Assembly: GCF_046630445.1 (NCBI RefSeq)
Contig: NC_092337.1
Span: 366,674,001 to 366,738,000 of the forward strand
Length of the DNA: 64,000 bases
Direction: 5' to 3'
DNA from: Rutidosis leptorrhynchoides
Taxonomy: Eukaryota > Streptophyta > Magnoliopsida > Asterales > Asteraceae
Shown: one piece after another, positions 1-13,309 of the stretch
Layout of the letters: each line of letters opens with the position of its first letter
Position numbering within the stretch: position 1 is the first letter of the stretch
Made by a program: the position numbers and the translations under genes
Notes under the pieces: model-generated
Database searches by the model: none
The model's input: the letters and a program-made list of their open reading frames with translations, nothing else
What the model was told of the DNA's origin: nothing

Positions 1-53
1 TACTCTTAATATTCTTTATGATTAACTTGTTCCATTTAACTATTTTGAAGGAA

Positions 54-3000
54 ATGGCACCGACTACTCGACACACCGTGAATATGAATGAAGAGGAATT
101 CCGTACTTTTCTAGCTTCAAACATAGCCGCAGTACAGGCTGCGCTACATACCAACAATAACCTTGGATCTAGCAGTACAGGAAATCGTGTAGGATGCACC
201 TACAAAGAATTCACTGCCTGCAAACCTTTGGAATTTGATGGAACCGAAGGACCGATCGGATTGAAACGGTGGACCGAGAAGGTTGAATCGGTGTTTGCCA
301 TAAGTAAGTGTACTGAAGAGGACAAAGTGAAGTACGCTACGCATACCTTCACAGGTTCTGTGTTAACATGGTGGAATACCTATCTAGAGCAAGTAGGACA
401 AGATGATGCGTACGCACTACCGTGGTCAGCATTCAAGCACTTGATGAACGAGAAGTACCGTCCCAGAACCGAGGTCAATAAGCTCAAGACAGAACTTAGA
501 GGGTTACGAACCCAAGGATTTGATATTACCACGTACGAAAGACGATTCACAGAATTGTGCCTATTGTGTCCGGGAGCATTCGAAGATGAGGAAGAGAAGA
601 TCGACGCGTTTGTGAAAGGATTACCGGAAAGAATCCAAGAAGATATAAGTTCACACGAGCCCGCCTCCATACAACAGGCATGTAGAATGGCTCACAAACT
701 AGTGAACCAGATTGAAGAAAGAATTAAAGAACAGACTGCTGAAGAGGCCAATGTGAAGCAAGTCAAAAGAAAGTGGGAGGAAAACGGTGATAAGAATCAC
801 CAATACAACAACAACAGCAATTACAACAATAATCGCAACAATTATCCCAACAATCGCAACATCAATCGCAACTACAACAAACGGCCCAACAACAACAACA
901 ACAACAACAACAACAGCAACTACAACAATCATCCCAACAACAATAATAACCGCAACAACAACAACAACAATCAGAAGCAGCTATGCCAAAGGTGTGAAAA
1001 GAATCACTCGGGGTTCTGCACCAAATTTTGCAACAAGTGTAAAAGAAATGGTCATAGCGCGGCGAAGTGTGAGGTCTACGGACCAGGGGTTAATAGAACG
1101 AAAGGAACAAATGGTGTCGGAACGAGTAATGGCGGAGCAAGTAGTGTCGGAGCAAGTTATGCCAATGTAGTTTGTTATAAATGTGGAAAACCAGGCCACA
1201 TTATTATAAATTGCCCGAACCAGGAGAACACGAATGGACAAGGCCGTGGAAGAGTTTTCAATATTAATGCGGTAGAGGCACAGGAAGACCCGGAGCTTGT
1301 TACGGGTACGTTTCTTATTGACAATAAATCTGCTTACGTTTTATTTGATTCGGGTGCGGATAGAAGCTATATGAGTAGAGATTTTTGTGCTAAATTAAGT
1401 TGTCCATTGACGCCTTTGGATAGTAAATTTTTACTCGAATTAGCAAATGGTAAATTAATTTCAGCAGATAATATATGTCGGAATCGAGAAATTAAACTGG
1501 TTAGCGAAACATTTAAGATTGATTTGATACCAGTAGAGTTAGGGAGTTTTGATGTGATAATCGGTATGGACTGGTTGAAAGAAGTGAAAGCGGAGATCGT
1601 TTGTTACAAAAATGCAATTCACATTATACGAGAAAAAGGAAAACCCTTAATGGTGTACGGAGAAAAGGGCAACACGAAGCTACATCTTATTAGTAATTTG
1701 AAGGCACAAAAACTAATAAGAAAAGGTTGCTATGCTGTTCTAGCACACGTCGAGAAAGTACAAACTGAAGAAAAGAGCATCAATGATGTTCCCATTGCAA
1801 AAGAATTTCCCGATGTATTTCCGAAAGAATTACCGGGATTACCCCCACATCGATCCGTTGAATTTCAAATAGATCTTGTACCAGGAGCTGCACCAATAGC
1901 TCGTGCTCCTTACAGACTCTCACCCAGCGAGATGAAAGAACTGCAAAGCCAATTACAAGAACTTTTAGAGCGTGGTTTCATTCGACCAAGCACATCACCG
2001 TGGGGAGCTCCTGTTTTGTTTGTCAAGAAGAAAGATGGTACATTCAGGTTGTGTATCGACTACCGAGAGTTGAACAAACTTACCATCAAGAACCGCTACC
2101 CACTACCGAGAATCGACGACTTATTTGATCAACTACAAGGCTCGTCTGTTTATTCAAAGATTGACTTACGTTCCGGGTATCATCAAATGCGGGTGAAAGA
2201 AGATGATATTCTAAAGACTGCTTTCAGAACACGTTACGGTCATTACGAGTTTATGGTCATGCCGTTTGGTTTAACTAATGCACCAGCTGTGTTCATGGAC
2301 CTTATGAACCGAGTGTGTGGACCATACCTTGACAAGTTTGTCATTGTTTTCATTGATGACATACTTATTTACTCAAAGAATGACCAAGAACACGGTGAAC
2401 ATTTGAGAAAGGTGTTAGAAGTATTGAGGAAGGAAGAATTGTACGCTAAGTTTTCAAAGTGTGCATTTTGGTTGGAAGAAGTTCAATTCCTCGGTCACAT
2501 AGTGAACAAAGAAGGTATTAAGGTGGATCCGGCAAAGATAGAAACTGTTGAAAAGTGGGAAACCCCGAAAACTCCGAAACACATACGCCAGTTTTTAGGA
2601 CTAGCTGGTTACTACAGAAGGTTCATCCAAGACTTTTCCAGAATAGCAAAACCCTTGACTGCATTAACGCATAAAGGGAAGAAATTTGAATGGAATGATG
2701 AACAAGAGAAAGCGTTTCAGTTATTGAAGAAAAAGCTAACTACGGCACCTATATTGTCATTGCCTGAAGGGAATGATGATTTTGTGATTTATTGTGACGC
2801 ATCAAAGCAAGGTCTCGGTTGTGTATTAATGCAACGAACGAAGGTGATTGCTTATGCGTCTAGACAATTGAAGATTCAAGAACAAAATTATACGACGCAT
2901 GATTTGGAATTAGGCGCGGTTGTTTTTGCATTAAAGACTTGGAGGCACTACTTATATGGGGTTAAAAGTATTATATATACCGACCACAAAAGTCTTCAAC

Positions 3001-4634
3001 ACATATTTAATCAGAAACAACTGAATATGAGGCAGCGTTGGTGGATTGAATTATTGAATGATTACGATTTTGAGATTCGTTACCACCCGGGGAAGGCAAA
3101 TGTGGTAGCCGATGCCTTGAGCAGGAAGGATAGAGAACCCATTCGAGTAAAATCTATGAATATAATGATTCATAATAACATTACTACTCAAATAAAGGAG
3201 GCGCAACAAGGAGTTTTAAAAGAGGGAAATTTAAAGGATGAAATACCCAAAGGATCTGAGAAGCATCTTAATATTCGGGAAGACGGAACCCGGTATAGGG
3301 CTGAAAGGATTTGGGTACCAAAATTTGGAGATATGAGAGAAATGGTACTTAGAGAAGCTCATAAAACCAGATACTCAATACATCCTGGAACGGGGAAGAT
3401 GTACAAGGATCTCAAGAAACATTTTTGGTGGCCGGGTATGAAAGCCGATGTTGCTAAATACGTAGGAGAATGTTTGACGTGTTCTAAGGTCAAAGCTGAG
3501 CATCAGAAACCATCAGGTCTACTTCAACAACCCGAAATCCCAGAATGGAAATGGGAAAACATTACCATGGATTTCATCACTAAATTGCCAAGGACTGCAA
3601 GTGGTTTTGATACTATTTAGGTAATAGTTGACCGTCTCACCAAATCAGCACACTTCTTGCCAATAAGAGAAGATGACAAGATGGAGAAGTTAGCACGACT
3701 GTATTTGAAGGAAGTCATCTCCAGACATGGAATACCAATCTCTATTATCTCTGATAGGGATGGCAGATTTATTTCAAGATTCTGGCAGACATTACAGCAA
3801 GCATTAGGAACTCGTCTAGACATGAGTACTGCCTATCATCCACAAACTGATGGGCAGAGCGAAAGGACGATACAAACGCTTGAAGACATGCTACGAGCAT
3901 GTGTTATTGATTTCGGAAACAGTTGGGATCGACATCTACCGTTAGCAGAATTTTCCTACAACAACAGCTACCATTCAAGCATTGAGATGGCGCCGTTTGA
4001 AGCACTTTATGGTAGAAAGTGCAGGTCTCCGATTTGTTGGAGTGAAGTGGGGGATAGACAGATTACGGGTCCGGAGATTATACAAGAAACTACCGAGAAG
4101 ATCATCCAAATTCAACAACGGTTGAAAACCGCCCAAAGTCGACAAAAGAGCTACGCTGACATTAAAAGAAAAGATATAGAATTTGAAATTGGAGAGATGG
4201 TCATGCTTAAAGTTTCACCTTGGAAAGGCGTTGTTCGATTTGGTAAACGAGGGAAATTAAATCCAAGGTATATTGGACCATTCAAGATTATTGATCGTGT
4301 CGGACCAGTAGCTTACCGACTTGAGTTACCTCAACAACTCGCGGCTGTACATAACACTTTCCACGTCTCGAATTTGAAGAAATGTTTTGCTAAAGAAGAT
4401 CTCACTATTCCGTTAGCTGAAATCCAAATCAACGAAAAACTCCAATTCAATGAAGAACCCGTCGAAATAATGGATCGTGAGGTTAAAAGACTTAAGCAAA
4501 ACAAGATACCAATTGTTAAGGTTCGATGGAATGCTCGTAGAGGACCCGAGTTCACCTGGGAGCGTGAAGATCAGATGAAGAAGAAATACCCGCATCTATT
4601 TCCAGAAGATTCGTCAACACCTTCAACAGCTTAA
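54..4634 (+). pseudogene. A1 gag-pol polyprotein with one in-frame nonsense codon
   Basis: One reading frame of 1,526 codons encodes the whole retrotransposon polyprotein. I chose the ATG at 54 because A2 and A3 have the same start. In order: gag capsid region (about aa 65-180), Asn-rich tract (about 245-310), Cys/His knuckles including CX2CX4HX4C at aa 374-387, aspartic protease DSGA (D432), RT with FIDD (D768-D769), RNase H (D915), HHCC integrase with D1173, D1234 and E1270 (35 residues between the last two), and a C-terminal chromodomain (about 1467-1515). The only visible break is TAG at 3618-3620, where A2 and A3 have TGG (Trp) in the integrase core just after the first catalytic Asp. 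The frame is otherwise open, so A1 may have been active recently. Confidence 0.93.
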
Positions 4635-4654
4635 AATTTCGGGACGAAATTTAT

Positions 4655-4669
4655 TTAACGGGTAGGTAC
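4655..4669 (+). other. Polypurine tract region of A1
   Basis: The 15 bases TTAACGGGTAGGTAC directly precede the LTR start (TGTAGTGACCC at 4670). This is the expected site for plus-strand priming. The same sequence abuts the LTR in A2 (25659-25673, reverse strand), A3 (47666-47680) and B (35805-35819). It is also repeated inside A and B, far from any LTR. Confidence 0.7.
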
Positions 4670-7600
4670 TGTAGTGACCCGAACTTTTCCATGTTTATAT
4701 ATATTAATTGAGATTGATGTTTACATGATTAAATGTTTCCAACATGTTAAGCAATCAAACTTGTTAAGACTTGATTAATTGAAATAGGTTTCATATAGAC
4801 AATTGACCACCCAAGTTGACCGGTGATTCACGAACGTTAAAACTTGTAAAAAAAAAACTATATGATGACATATATATGGTTATATATATAGTTAACATGA
4901 TATTATGATAAGTAAACATATCATTAATTATATTAACAATGAACTACATATGTAAAAACAAGACTACTAACTTAATGATTTTGAAACGAGACATATATGT
5001 AACGTTTATCGTTGTAACGACATTTAATGTATATATATCATATTAAGAGATATTCGTACATCATAGTATCATGATAATATAATAATTTAAAATCTCTTTT
5101 GTTATTATAAACATTGGGTTAACAACATTTAACAAGATCGTTAACCTAAAGGTTTCAAAACAACACTTACATGTAACGACTAACGATGACTTAACGACTC
5201 AGTTAAAATGTATATACATGTAGTGTTTTAATATGTATTTATACACTTTTGAAAGACTTCAATACACTTATCAAAATACTTCTACTTAACAAAAATGCTT
5301 ACAATTACATTCTCGTTCAGTTTCATCAACAATTCTACTCGTATGCACCCGTATTCGTACTCGTACAATACACAGCTTTTAGATGTATGTACTATTGGTA
5401 TATACACTCCAATGATCAGCTCTTAGCAGCCCATGTGAGTCACCTAACACATGTGGGAACCATCATTTGGCAACTAGCATGAAATATCTCATAAGATTAC
5501 AAAAATATGAGTAATCATTCATGACTTATTTACATGAAAACAAAATTACATATCCTTTATATCTAATCCATACACCAACGACCAAAAACACCTACAAACA
5601 CTTTCATTCTTCAATTTTCTTCATCTAATTGAATTCTCTCAAGTTCTATCTTCAAGTTCTAAGTGTTCTTCATAAATTCCAAAAGTTCTAGTTTCATAAA
5701 ATCAAGAATACTTTCAAGTTTGCTAGCTCACTTCCAATCTTGTAAGGTGATCATCCAACCTCAAGAAATCTTTGTTTCTTACAGTAGGTTATCATTCTAA
5801 TACAAGGTAATAATCATATTCAAACTTTGGTTCAATTTCTATAACTATAACAATCTTATTTCAAGTGATGATCTTACTTGAACTTGTTTTCGTGTCATGA
5901 TTTTGCTTCAAGAACTTTGAGCCATCCAAGGATCCATTGAAGCTAGATCCATTTTTCTCTTTTCCAGTAGGTTCATCCAAGGAACTTAAGGTAGTAATGA
6001 TGTTCATAACATCATTCGATTCATACATATAAAGCTATCTTATTCGAAGGTTTAAACTTGTAATCACTAGAACATAGTTTACTTAATTCTAAACTTGTTC
6101 GCAAACAAAAGTTAATCCTTCTAACTTGACTTTTAAAATCAACTAAACACATGTTCTATATCTATATGATATGCTAACTTAATGATTTAAAACCTGGAAA
6201 CACGAAAAACACCGTAAAACCGGATTTACGCCGTCGTAGTAACACCGCGGGCTGTTTTGGGTTAGTTAATTAAAAACTATGATAAACTTTGATTTAAAAG
6301 TTGTTATTCTGTGAAAATGATTTTTATTATGAACATGAAACTATATCCAAAAATTATGGTTAAACTCAAAGTGGAAGTATGTTTTCTAAAATGGTCATCT
6401 AGACGTCGTTCTTTCGACTGAAATGACTACCTTTACAAAAACGACTTGTAACTTATTTTTCCGACTAGAAACCTATACTTTTTTTGTTTAGATTCATAAA
6501 ATAGAGTTCAATATGAAACCATAGCAATTTGATTCACTAAAAACGGATTTAAAATGAAGAAGTTATGGGTAAAACAAGATTGGATAATTTTTCTCATTTT
6601 AGCTACGTGAAAATTGGTAACAAATCTATTCCAACCATAACTTAATCAACTTGTATTATATATTATGTAATCTTGAGATATCATAGACACGTATACAATG
6701 TTTCGACCTATCATGTCGACACATCTATATATATTTCGGAACAACCATAGACACTCTATATGTGAATGTTGGAGTTAGCTATACAGGGTTGAGGTTGATT
6801 CCAAAATATATATAGTTTGAGTTGTGATCAATACTGAGATACGTATACACTGGGTCGTGGATTGATTCAAGATAATATTTATCGATTTATTTCTGTACAT
6901 CTAACTGTGGACAACTAGTTGTAGGTTACTAACGAGGACAGCTGACTTAATAAACTTAAAACATCAAAATATATTAAAAGTGTTGTAAATATATTTTGAA
7001 CATACTTTGATATATATGTATATATTGTTATAGGTTCGTGAATCAACCAGTGGCCAAGTCTTACTTCCCGACGAAGTAAAAATCTGTGAAAGTGAGTTAT
7101 AGTCCCACTTTTAAAATCTAATATTTTTGGGATGAGAATACATGCAGGTTTTATAAATGATTTACAAAATAGACACAAGTACGTGAAACTACATTCTATG
7201 GTTGAATTATCGAAATCGAATATGCCCCTTTTTATTAAGTCTGGTAATCTAAGAATTAGGGAACAGACACCCTAATTGACGCGAATCCTAAAGATAGATC
7301 TATTGGGCCTAACAAACCCCATCCAAAGTACCGGATGCTTTAGTACTTCGAAATTTATATCATATCCGAAGGGTGTCCCGGAATGATGGGGATATTCTTA
7401 TATATGCATCTTGTTATTGTCGGTTACCAGGTGTTCACCATATGAATGATTTTTATCTCTATGTATGGGATGTGTATTGAAATATGAAATCTTGTGGTCT
7501 ATTGTTACGATTTGATATATATAGGTTAAACCTATAACTCACCAACATTTTTGTTGACGTTTTAAGCATGTTTATTCTCAGGTGATTATTAAGAGCTTCC

Positions 7601-7924
7601 GCTGTCGCATACTTAAATAAGGACAAGATTTGGAGTCCATGCTTGTATGATATGGTGTAAAAACTGCATTCAAGAAACTTATTTTGTTGTAACATATTTG
7701 TATTGTAAACCATTATGTAATGGTCGTGTGTAAACAGGATATTTTAGATTATCATTATTTGATAATCTACGTAAAGCTTTTTAAACCTTTATTGATGAAA
7801 TAAAGGTTATGGTTTGTTTAAAAATTAATGCATTCTTTGAAAAACGTCTCATATAGAGGTCAAAACCTCGCAACGAAATCAATTAATATGGAACGTTTTT
7901 AATCAATAAGAACGGGACATTTCA
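4670..7924 (+). repeat. 3' LTR of A1 (3,255 bp)
   Basis: The LTR starts TGTAGTGACCC and ends GGGACATTTCA. It is AT-rich. A TATA-like TTTATAT at 5556-5562 is followed by CA-rich sequence resembling a transcription start, and AATAAA near 7798 could serve polyadenylation; both are guesses. Short ORFs in it recur in the other A LTRs in both directions but resemble nothing I know. The block around 7200-7450 is shared with the LTR of element B. Confidence 0.92.
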
Positions 7925-7927
7925 AAT

Positions 7928-9052
7928 ATGGTGTCAACAAATTCTGAAAAACCAGCTCCAGAAGATGGGAAGGTTTTAGATGTGAGTAACAATGAAGAAG
8001 TTACAACACCACCACCACCCGAGTATGTAAAGCCAGTGGTGGCACCATACAGACCACCCATCCCGTTTCCAAGAAAAGGAGTTGAGTATGAGCAAGTGAT
8101 AGGTAATAAAGATTGTGATACCTCTGGAAAGAAGAAGAAGAAAAAGAATAAGAAAGTGCAAGAAACAAAAGCCATAAATATAAACCCGGTGAAGACAGTT
8201 CCACCAAAACCTCCACCTAGGGTAGGTGATCCGGGTGAATTTATTGTTCCTTGTCTACTTAGTGATTGTGTCATGTATGATGCACTAGCAGATTTAGGTG
8301 CAAGTGTGAGTGTTATGTCTCTTTCATTATATAAGAGATTAGGGGTAGGTGAGTTAAGTCCAACGGATATGAGTGTTCGACTCTTTGATCAAACCATTAA
8401 ACACCCAGTTGGAATTGTTGACAACCTACCCGTTCAAGTAGGCAATTTAACCTTTCTAGTCGAATTTATTGTCATTGACATAGAAGAGGACCCAAACATT
8501 CCTCTAATTTTAGGTCGGCCATTCTTAGCGTCCACCAAGGCGTTATTTGATGTAGGAAATGGAAGAATGACACTTAAAAGTGGTGACAAATCGATCACCT
8601 TTATGATTCGAAAGTCTAAATCTCCACCAGCCAAAACCGTTGAACCAGTAAAAACAATTGGTAAGAACCATGTGCTTTTACCAACTCCAACGGTAATACT
8701 TAGCAATAATGAAACGCCTAAGTGTGGGGAAAATGAAGTAACACCTAATGATGACATGACAACAAAGAACCCCGTTGTTGATACGAAATTAAATGATCCC
8801 GTTATTAATAGTTCAATGAAGAAACTTATTAAACGGATTCGCGATGCTAGAACCAAGGGGAACTTTAAGTTATGTAACCGGTTAGTATCCAATCTATCAC
8901 CTAAAGAAAAGGAGAAACTAGTTGAAATTGTGGATATTACACAGGAATCCGACCAATGGCTTAAAGAAAAAGTCACGGATATGCAAGTTGATTATGGACC
9001 AAGAGAAATTAACGATGAAGTTAATCACAATTTTGACACCACGGCTACCTAA
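7928..9052 (+). pseudogene. D gag-protease reading frame (5' part separated by A1)
   Basis: The open frame of 374 codons has its true N-terminus beyond the A1 insertion; the ATG at 7928 is accidental. It begins with a Pro-rich segment and a Lys-rich stretch (KKKKKKNKK). A retropepsin-like domain follows, with DLGASVSVMS (Asp at aa 122) and the second-half signature PLILGRPFL. DLGAS in place of DTG/DSG is usual in Athila-like plant elements. The C-terminal 100 residues are charged and unassigned. The frame ends at TAA and no polymerase follows. The frame is intact after A1's insertion point, so A1 probably arrived after D had already landed. Confidence 0.82.
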
Positions 9053-11450
9053 GTGTGGGGAGATTCAAATGTTCTAAAAGAAAATGTTATTTAGAATTAG
9101 TTGTTCTGTTCTCGTGTAGTTCCGAGAATGGAATCCGATTGGTCTTTTCCGCTAGCAGACACTAAAGAACTAGTTTTCTCCCTCCATTCTGAATTTTTGC
9201 TTTGTAGGTTTTATATGAAATTAATATGCTTTTTAAATTTAAGTTTTGTGTATTTTTAAAAACAAAATTTACTTTATTTCATTAAGTTGAAAAAAAAATG
9301 ATTTATAAAATTCGTCGTAAGTTGAAGACTAGGTCATAGAGCCGAAATTGCTTTACCCGAGGACGGGGCGACAAATTTTGTTATCATTATTTTTAATTTT
9401 ATTGATCTAAAGTATGCTAAAAAGATTTTAGATTTTATACATTTTTGAACGTGGGGTTATATACCAAACTTCAAAAATATGTATATATATGTTTGTGTTC
9501 TATGTTATGTACAAAATAGGGTAAAACAGCGCACTTTCAAAGACTGTCATTAAGTTCAGCAAAAGGTACTAATTTTGACGACAAGACACAAAACAACAAA
9601 TGTGATATAACAAATGAAGGAATGAACGATGAGGCGCCATCAATCATTCAACGAGCTTTGTAATTACAAATTCGGTATTTTTAATCACTTTTCTACACTA
9701 ATCACCCTCATGAATTTATAATTATAGTCTGATTTCATACAAATGAGGGCATTGCATGATCTCAAGTGTGGGGAAGGGTTATAAATTCTCTCAGGTTTAT
9801 ACTTAGTTTATTTGCCAAATTTTGTGAAAATTTGAAAAATTTTCAACTAAATGAATTTAAAATCATGTTTATACATATTTATGAACGGTGAAAACTAGGT
9901 GATAATACCGAAATTATCGTTACCTCGGAAAGGACATAAATTGAGAAACACCCTAAAACGCTTGAATTCATTTAAAATGAAATAGAAGAGAATAAAAAGG
10001 CAAAGAAAAGAATAAATAAAAGCTAAGTGTGGGGAGAATGTACCAAGTTATTCAATTAAAAACTATCTATCACATTTTTGTATAAGAATTATTGCAGGTA
10101 CTTTTGCTTTGGACGATACTAATCAGTTTTACCCGGTTTACTGTAATATATTTTAAAGAAAGATGGATCTACACGATGAATCAATTCCATCATTAAAAGG
10201 AAGTAAAGTCTTCCGAAAAAGACACGCGCTTCTTGATTTAGGTCATGAAGTTGTCGTCCAGACCAGCTGTAGGTTGATGAAAAATCTAGAAAAGTCATCA
10301 CTAAAATCAGCAGGAAATCCACGGACCTCAGCATCAAACAGGGTCGCCAAGTGGTCAGATTTATCCTAACCATGAGAGGATCTGTCTCGTAAAATGGGGA
10401 GGGCGCCATGCAAATTAGCTTGATAAGACTAATGAATCAGATCCCCAGAAAGGATAATCTCCTTTTAAAGATTAAAAATCAGCTTTTAAGACTGATATTA
10501 CTCAATCCTTGAGATTGACCTTAAAGATTGAGAATTCAAACTCATGGAATTCAATGATATCTAAACTCGAGCTTGAACGAGAAAATATTTTGATCAAATT
10601 ATAAACCGATTTGTTTTCTGAAAACCCATTTTCAATGCGTTCATTACCATTGAACGTAAAATCCTAGGAATTCACCTGGAATTCATTAGGTCACCTGAAC
10701 CAAATCGGGTGTCAACCGTAAGAACGGTGGTTGCATAGCATGGTCGGAGACATGACCTTGTGCCAGATCGAAAAATCATAGGATGATCTTTACTATTGCT
10801 CCTACAAAGGATAGTACTAGCATCCGACACATTTTTGGACCATAATCAAATGCATGTCATTAGACATTGCCTTAACAGTTTCTTGTTCATCGCTTTCCTT
10901 TACAACCGGACGGTAGTTTTCCGAAAGGTAATATACGGGACAAGTAAACTGGACGTGTTGCTTTCCTAATACAAGGTTAGCAAGTGGGTAACACAAAACC
11001 ACAAGTGTTGAGCTAAAATTTTCAAATCTGAAACCCACACAACCCACAAAAATATTTTGCAAACACCGGTGAAGGGTTATTCCGGAAAACTTATCTAGGG
11101 TAAAAGCTAGATTAAATTTTCAAAAAGATCAAATGTTTTCATAAAGATCCAATTTCCTTAAGGATCTACATTTTAATAGTCATGTGGGACTGTAAACCAC
11201 CTTTCAAATGTGCACTTTGCTTTGGAAACCGAAAGTAAATCGGCTATTTGATTGCAAGTGTTGTTGACCTAAACCCGAGGCAACTGTGGATGACACACCC
11301 ACCTTTAACCATCATTACTGTCATTGTTTATACCGCTATATCAAAATCACTGATGTACAAAGTGTGATGAATAAAAAAGTGATTCATGTATGTTTTTATT
11401 TCAAGTTCTGTATTGCTTGAGGACAAGCAACGCTCAAGTGTGGGGATATA
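9053..11450 (+). other. D internal non-coding region with repeated PPT-like motifs
   Basis: This 2.4-kb stretch has no convincing coding sequence; its short ORFs are unsupported. The 11-mer AAGTGTGGGGA occurs at 9051-9061, 9764-9774, 10025-10035 and 11436-11446, with another inside the ORF at 8720-8730. The last copy is the polypurine tract next to the LTR. Segments near 9330-9380 and 9890-9945 resemble each other (ACTAGGT followed by CCGAAATT), suggesting old internal duplication. Confidence 0.7.
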
Positions 11451-13028
11451 TGATGGTGCTCCAAATGAACATATATTTAGTAGCAATATCGTTCCAATAT
11501 GTAAAGTTTTTAAATGTAATTTCCTTATTTTTAGTTGTAATAGTTAAATAAATAAGTGCGAAGACGAAAGACGCAAATCGCTCGAAAATGAAGATTTAAA
11601 GACAAAAACAAAGATTTGAAAGACCAAAACGTCCAAAAAGCTCAAATGTACAAGATACAATTAAAAAGGTTCAAATTATTGATGAAGAACGTCTAAAAAT
11701 GACAAGAGTACAAGTTACAAAACGCAAAGTACACGATATAAAATAGTACGCAAGGACGTTCGAAAATCCGGAACCGGGACATGAGTCAACTCTCAACGCT
11801 CGACGCAACGGTGTAAAAATTACGAGTCAACTATGCACAAGAATAAAATATAATATTTAAATAATTCATAATAAGAATAATATTAAATAATAAAAAGTTG
11901 TTAATTTAGCATAGTTCAGGGGTCGTAAATGAAAATTCAATTTCATATTTTGCCTATAAAAGGCGATGATTATCGATCAATTTAAAAGGCATCCCTTTTT
12001 CTATCCTAAAAATCTATTATCAATATCAATATCTAAAAATCTCTATCATAATGTTAATGTAATAAGATATAACAATAATCTTAATTTTAATTTTAAATTA
12101 TGATAATAATAAGATTTATGATAGAGATCGTTTGAGTGTGTAAGTCGAAATTCTGTCCGTGTAACGCTACGCTATTTTTAATCATTGTAAGTTATGTTCA
12201 ACCTTTTTATATTAATGTCTCGTAGCTAAGTTATTATTATGCTTATTTAAAACGAAGTAATCATGATGTTGGGCTAATTACTAAAATTGGGTAATTGGGC
12301 TTTGTACCATAATTAAGGTTTGGGCAAAAGACCGACACTTGTGGAAATTGGACTATTGACTATTAATAGATGGGGGGTATTGTCTAATTGAGTGACAACT
12401 CATTGGAGTCTGTCGAACCTATCTTCAAATTAATTATCCTAATAATTAATAATGATTATGGTTGTCCTATTTAGTGACGTTCATATGGAATCTATTATAA
12501 TCATTTAATTAATTATTCGGGTTGGGTAATTGATTATTCAAACTGATCAAGTGGGTAAATTAATATTCATATCTAATCAAAACAGGAGTAGATTACATAC
12601 AGTGATAACTGGTGTAATTGTTGACAGAAGTGATAACTGCGTCACAGTTTAAATCCTTAATTAGTTGGAATATTTGACTTCGGGTATAAGGGTAATTTGA
12701 CGAGGACACTCGCACTTTATATTTATGACCGATGGACTATTATGGATAAAAACCAGATAGGTATCAAATAAACCATGACAAAGGACAATTAACCCGAGTA
12801 ACAATTAATTAAAATCAAAACGTCAAACATCATGATTACGGAAGTTTAAATAAGCATAATCCTTTTATTTCATATTCTATCGCAATTTTATTTATTGTTA
12901 TTTTATTTATCGTCATTTATTTATTTTACGCACTTTAATTATTGTCATTTATCTTTACGCTTAAAAATATAAAATCGACAAACCGGTCATTAAACGGTAA
13001 AAACCCCCCTTTTATAATAATATTACTA

Positions 13029-13086
<58 letters not shown>

Positions 13087-13304
13087 AATATAGTTTTATA
13101 AAAATATAGTACGTAATCACTAGCTCCCTGTGGAACGAACCGGACTTACTAAAAACTACACTACTCTACGATTAGGTACACTGCCTATAGTGTTGTAGCA
13201 AGGTTTAGGTATATCCCATCCGTAAATTAATAAAACTTGTGTCATATTTTGTAGTATTTCCTAGTAAAAATAATACTATTTCGTACACCCCGCTGCACAC
13301 ATCA
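11451..13304 (+). repeat. 3' LTR of D (1,854 bp)
   Basis: The LTR starts TGATGGTGCT directly after the purine tract and ends CACACATCA, so the termini TGATG and CATCA are inverted. It contains a (TA)n tract at 13031-13079. A segment at about 12880-12960, with motifs such as TTTATCGTCATTTATTTA, reappears in the same sense inside element B near 38880-39020. Only one LTR of D is visible, so terminal identity cannot be assessed. Confidence 0.82.
13031..13079. repeat. (TA)n microsatellite in D LTR
   Basis: An uninterrupted alternating TA run of about 49 bases. It produces meaningless Ile-Tyr ORFs on both strands. Confidence 0.97.
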
Positions 13305-13309
13305 ATAAT

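Larger units (their letters stand above)
1..7924 (+). mobile_element. A1: Ty3/gypsy chromovirus, 3' portion (gag-pol plus 3' LTR)
   Basis: This is a long Ty3/gypsy element whose 5' LTR and leader lie left of the window. The order gag, protease, RT, RNase H, integrase, chromodomain, polypurine tract, LTR is visible. The 3.26-kb LTR and C-terminal chromodomain suggest the Tekay/Del lineage (inference). The element ends in CA at 7924, and the 5 bases after it (AATAT, 7925-7929) are the expected target duplication; the left copy is outside the window. A1 interrupts the gag-protease frame of element D. It is the same family as the A2/A3 array but in the opposite orientation, and it is the least damaged copy here. 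Confidence 0.93.
7925..13304 (+). mobile_element. D: Athila-like Ty3/gypsy element, 3' portion
   Basis: The visible part has a gag-protease reading frame, 2.4 kb of non-coding DNA, and a 3' LTR (11451-13304). There is no RT, RNase H or integrase between the protease and the LTR, so D looks non-autonomous. The polypurine tract AAGTGTGGGGATAT directly before the LTR and the DLGAS protease motif point to the Athila/Tat side of Ty3/gypsy (family knowledge). A1 is inserted into it at 7924/7925. D lies inside the copia element E. ATAAT (13305-13309) is its expected right target duplication, but the left copy is outside the window. Confidence 0.82.

Noticed and set aside
787..1170. Thr-rich and Val-rich ORFs over the gag Asn tract (also at 29157-29700 and 51280-51646)
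   Set aside because: They are other-frame and antisense readings of the AAC/GTT trinucleotide repeat inside gag.
5249..5482. 77-codon sense ORF in the A LTR (also 24827, 46856 and 56716)
   Set aside because: It is conserved only as much as the LTR around it, has no recognisable motif, and lies in probable U3 upstream of the guessed transcription start.
8434..8976. 180-codon minus-strand ORF over the D protease
   Set aside because: It is antisense to a clear retropepsin frame and has no own features.
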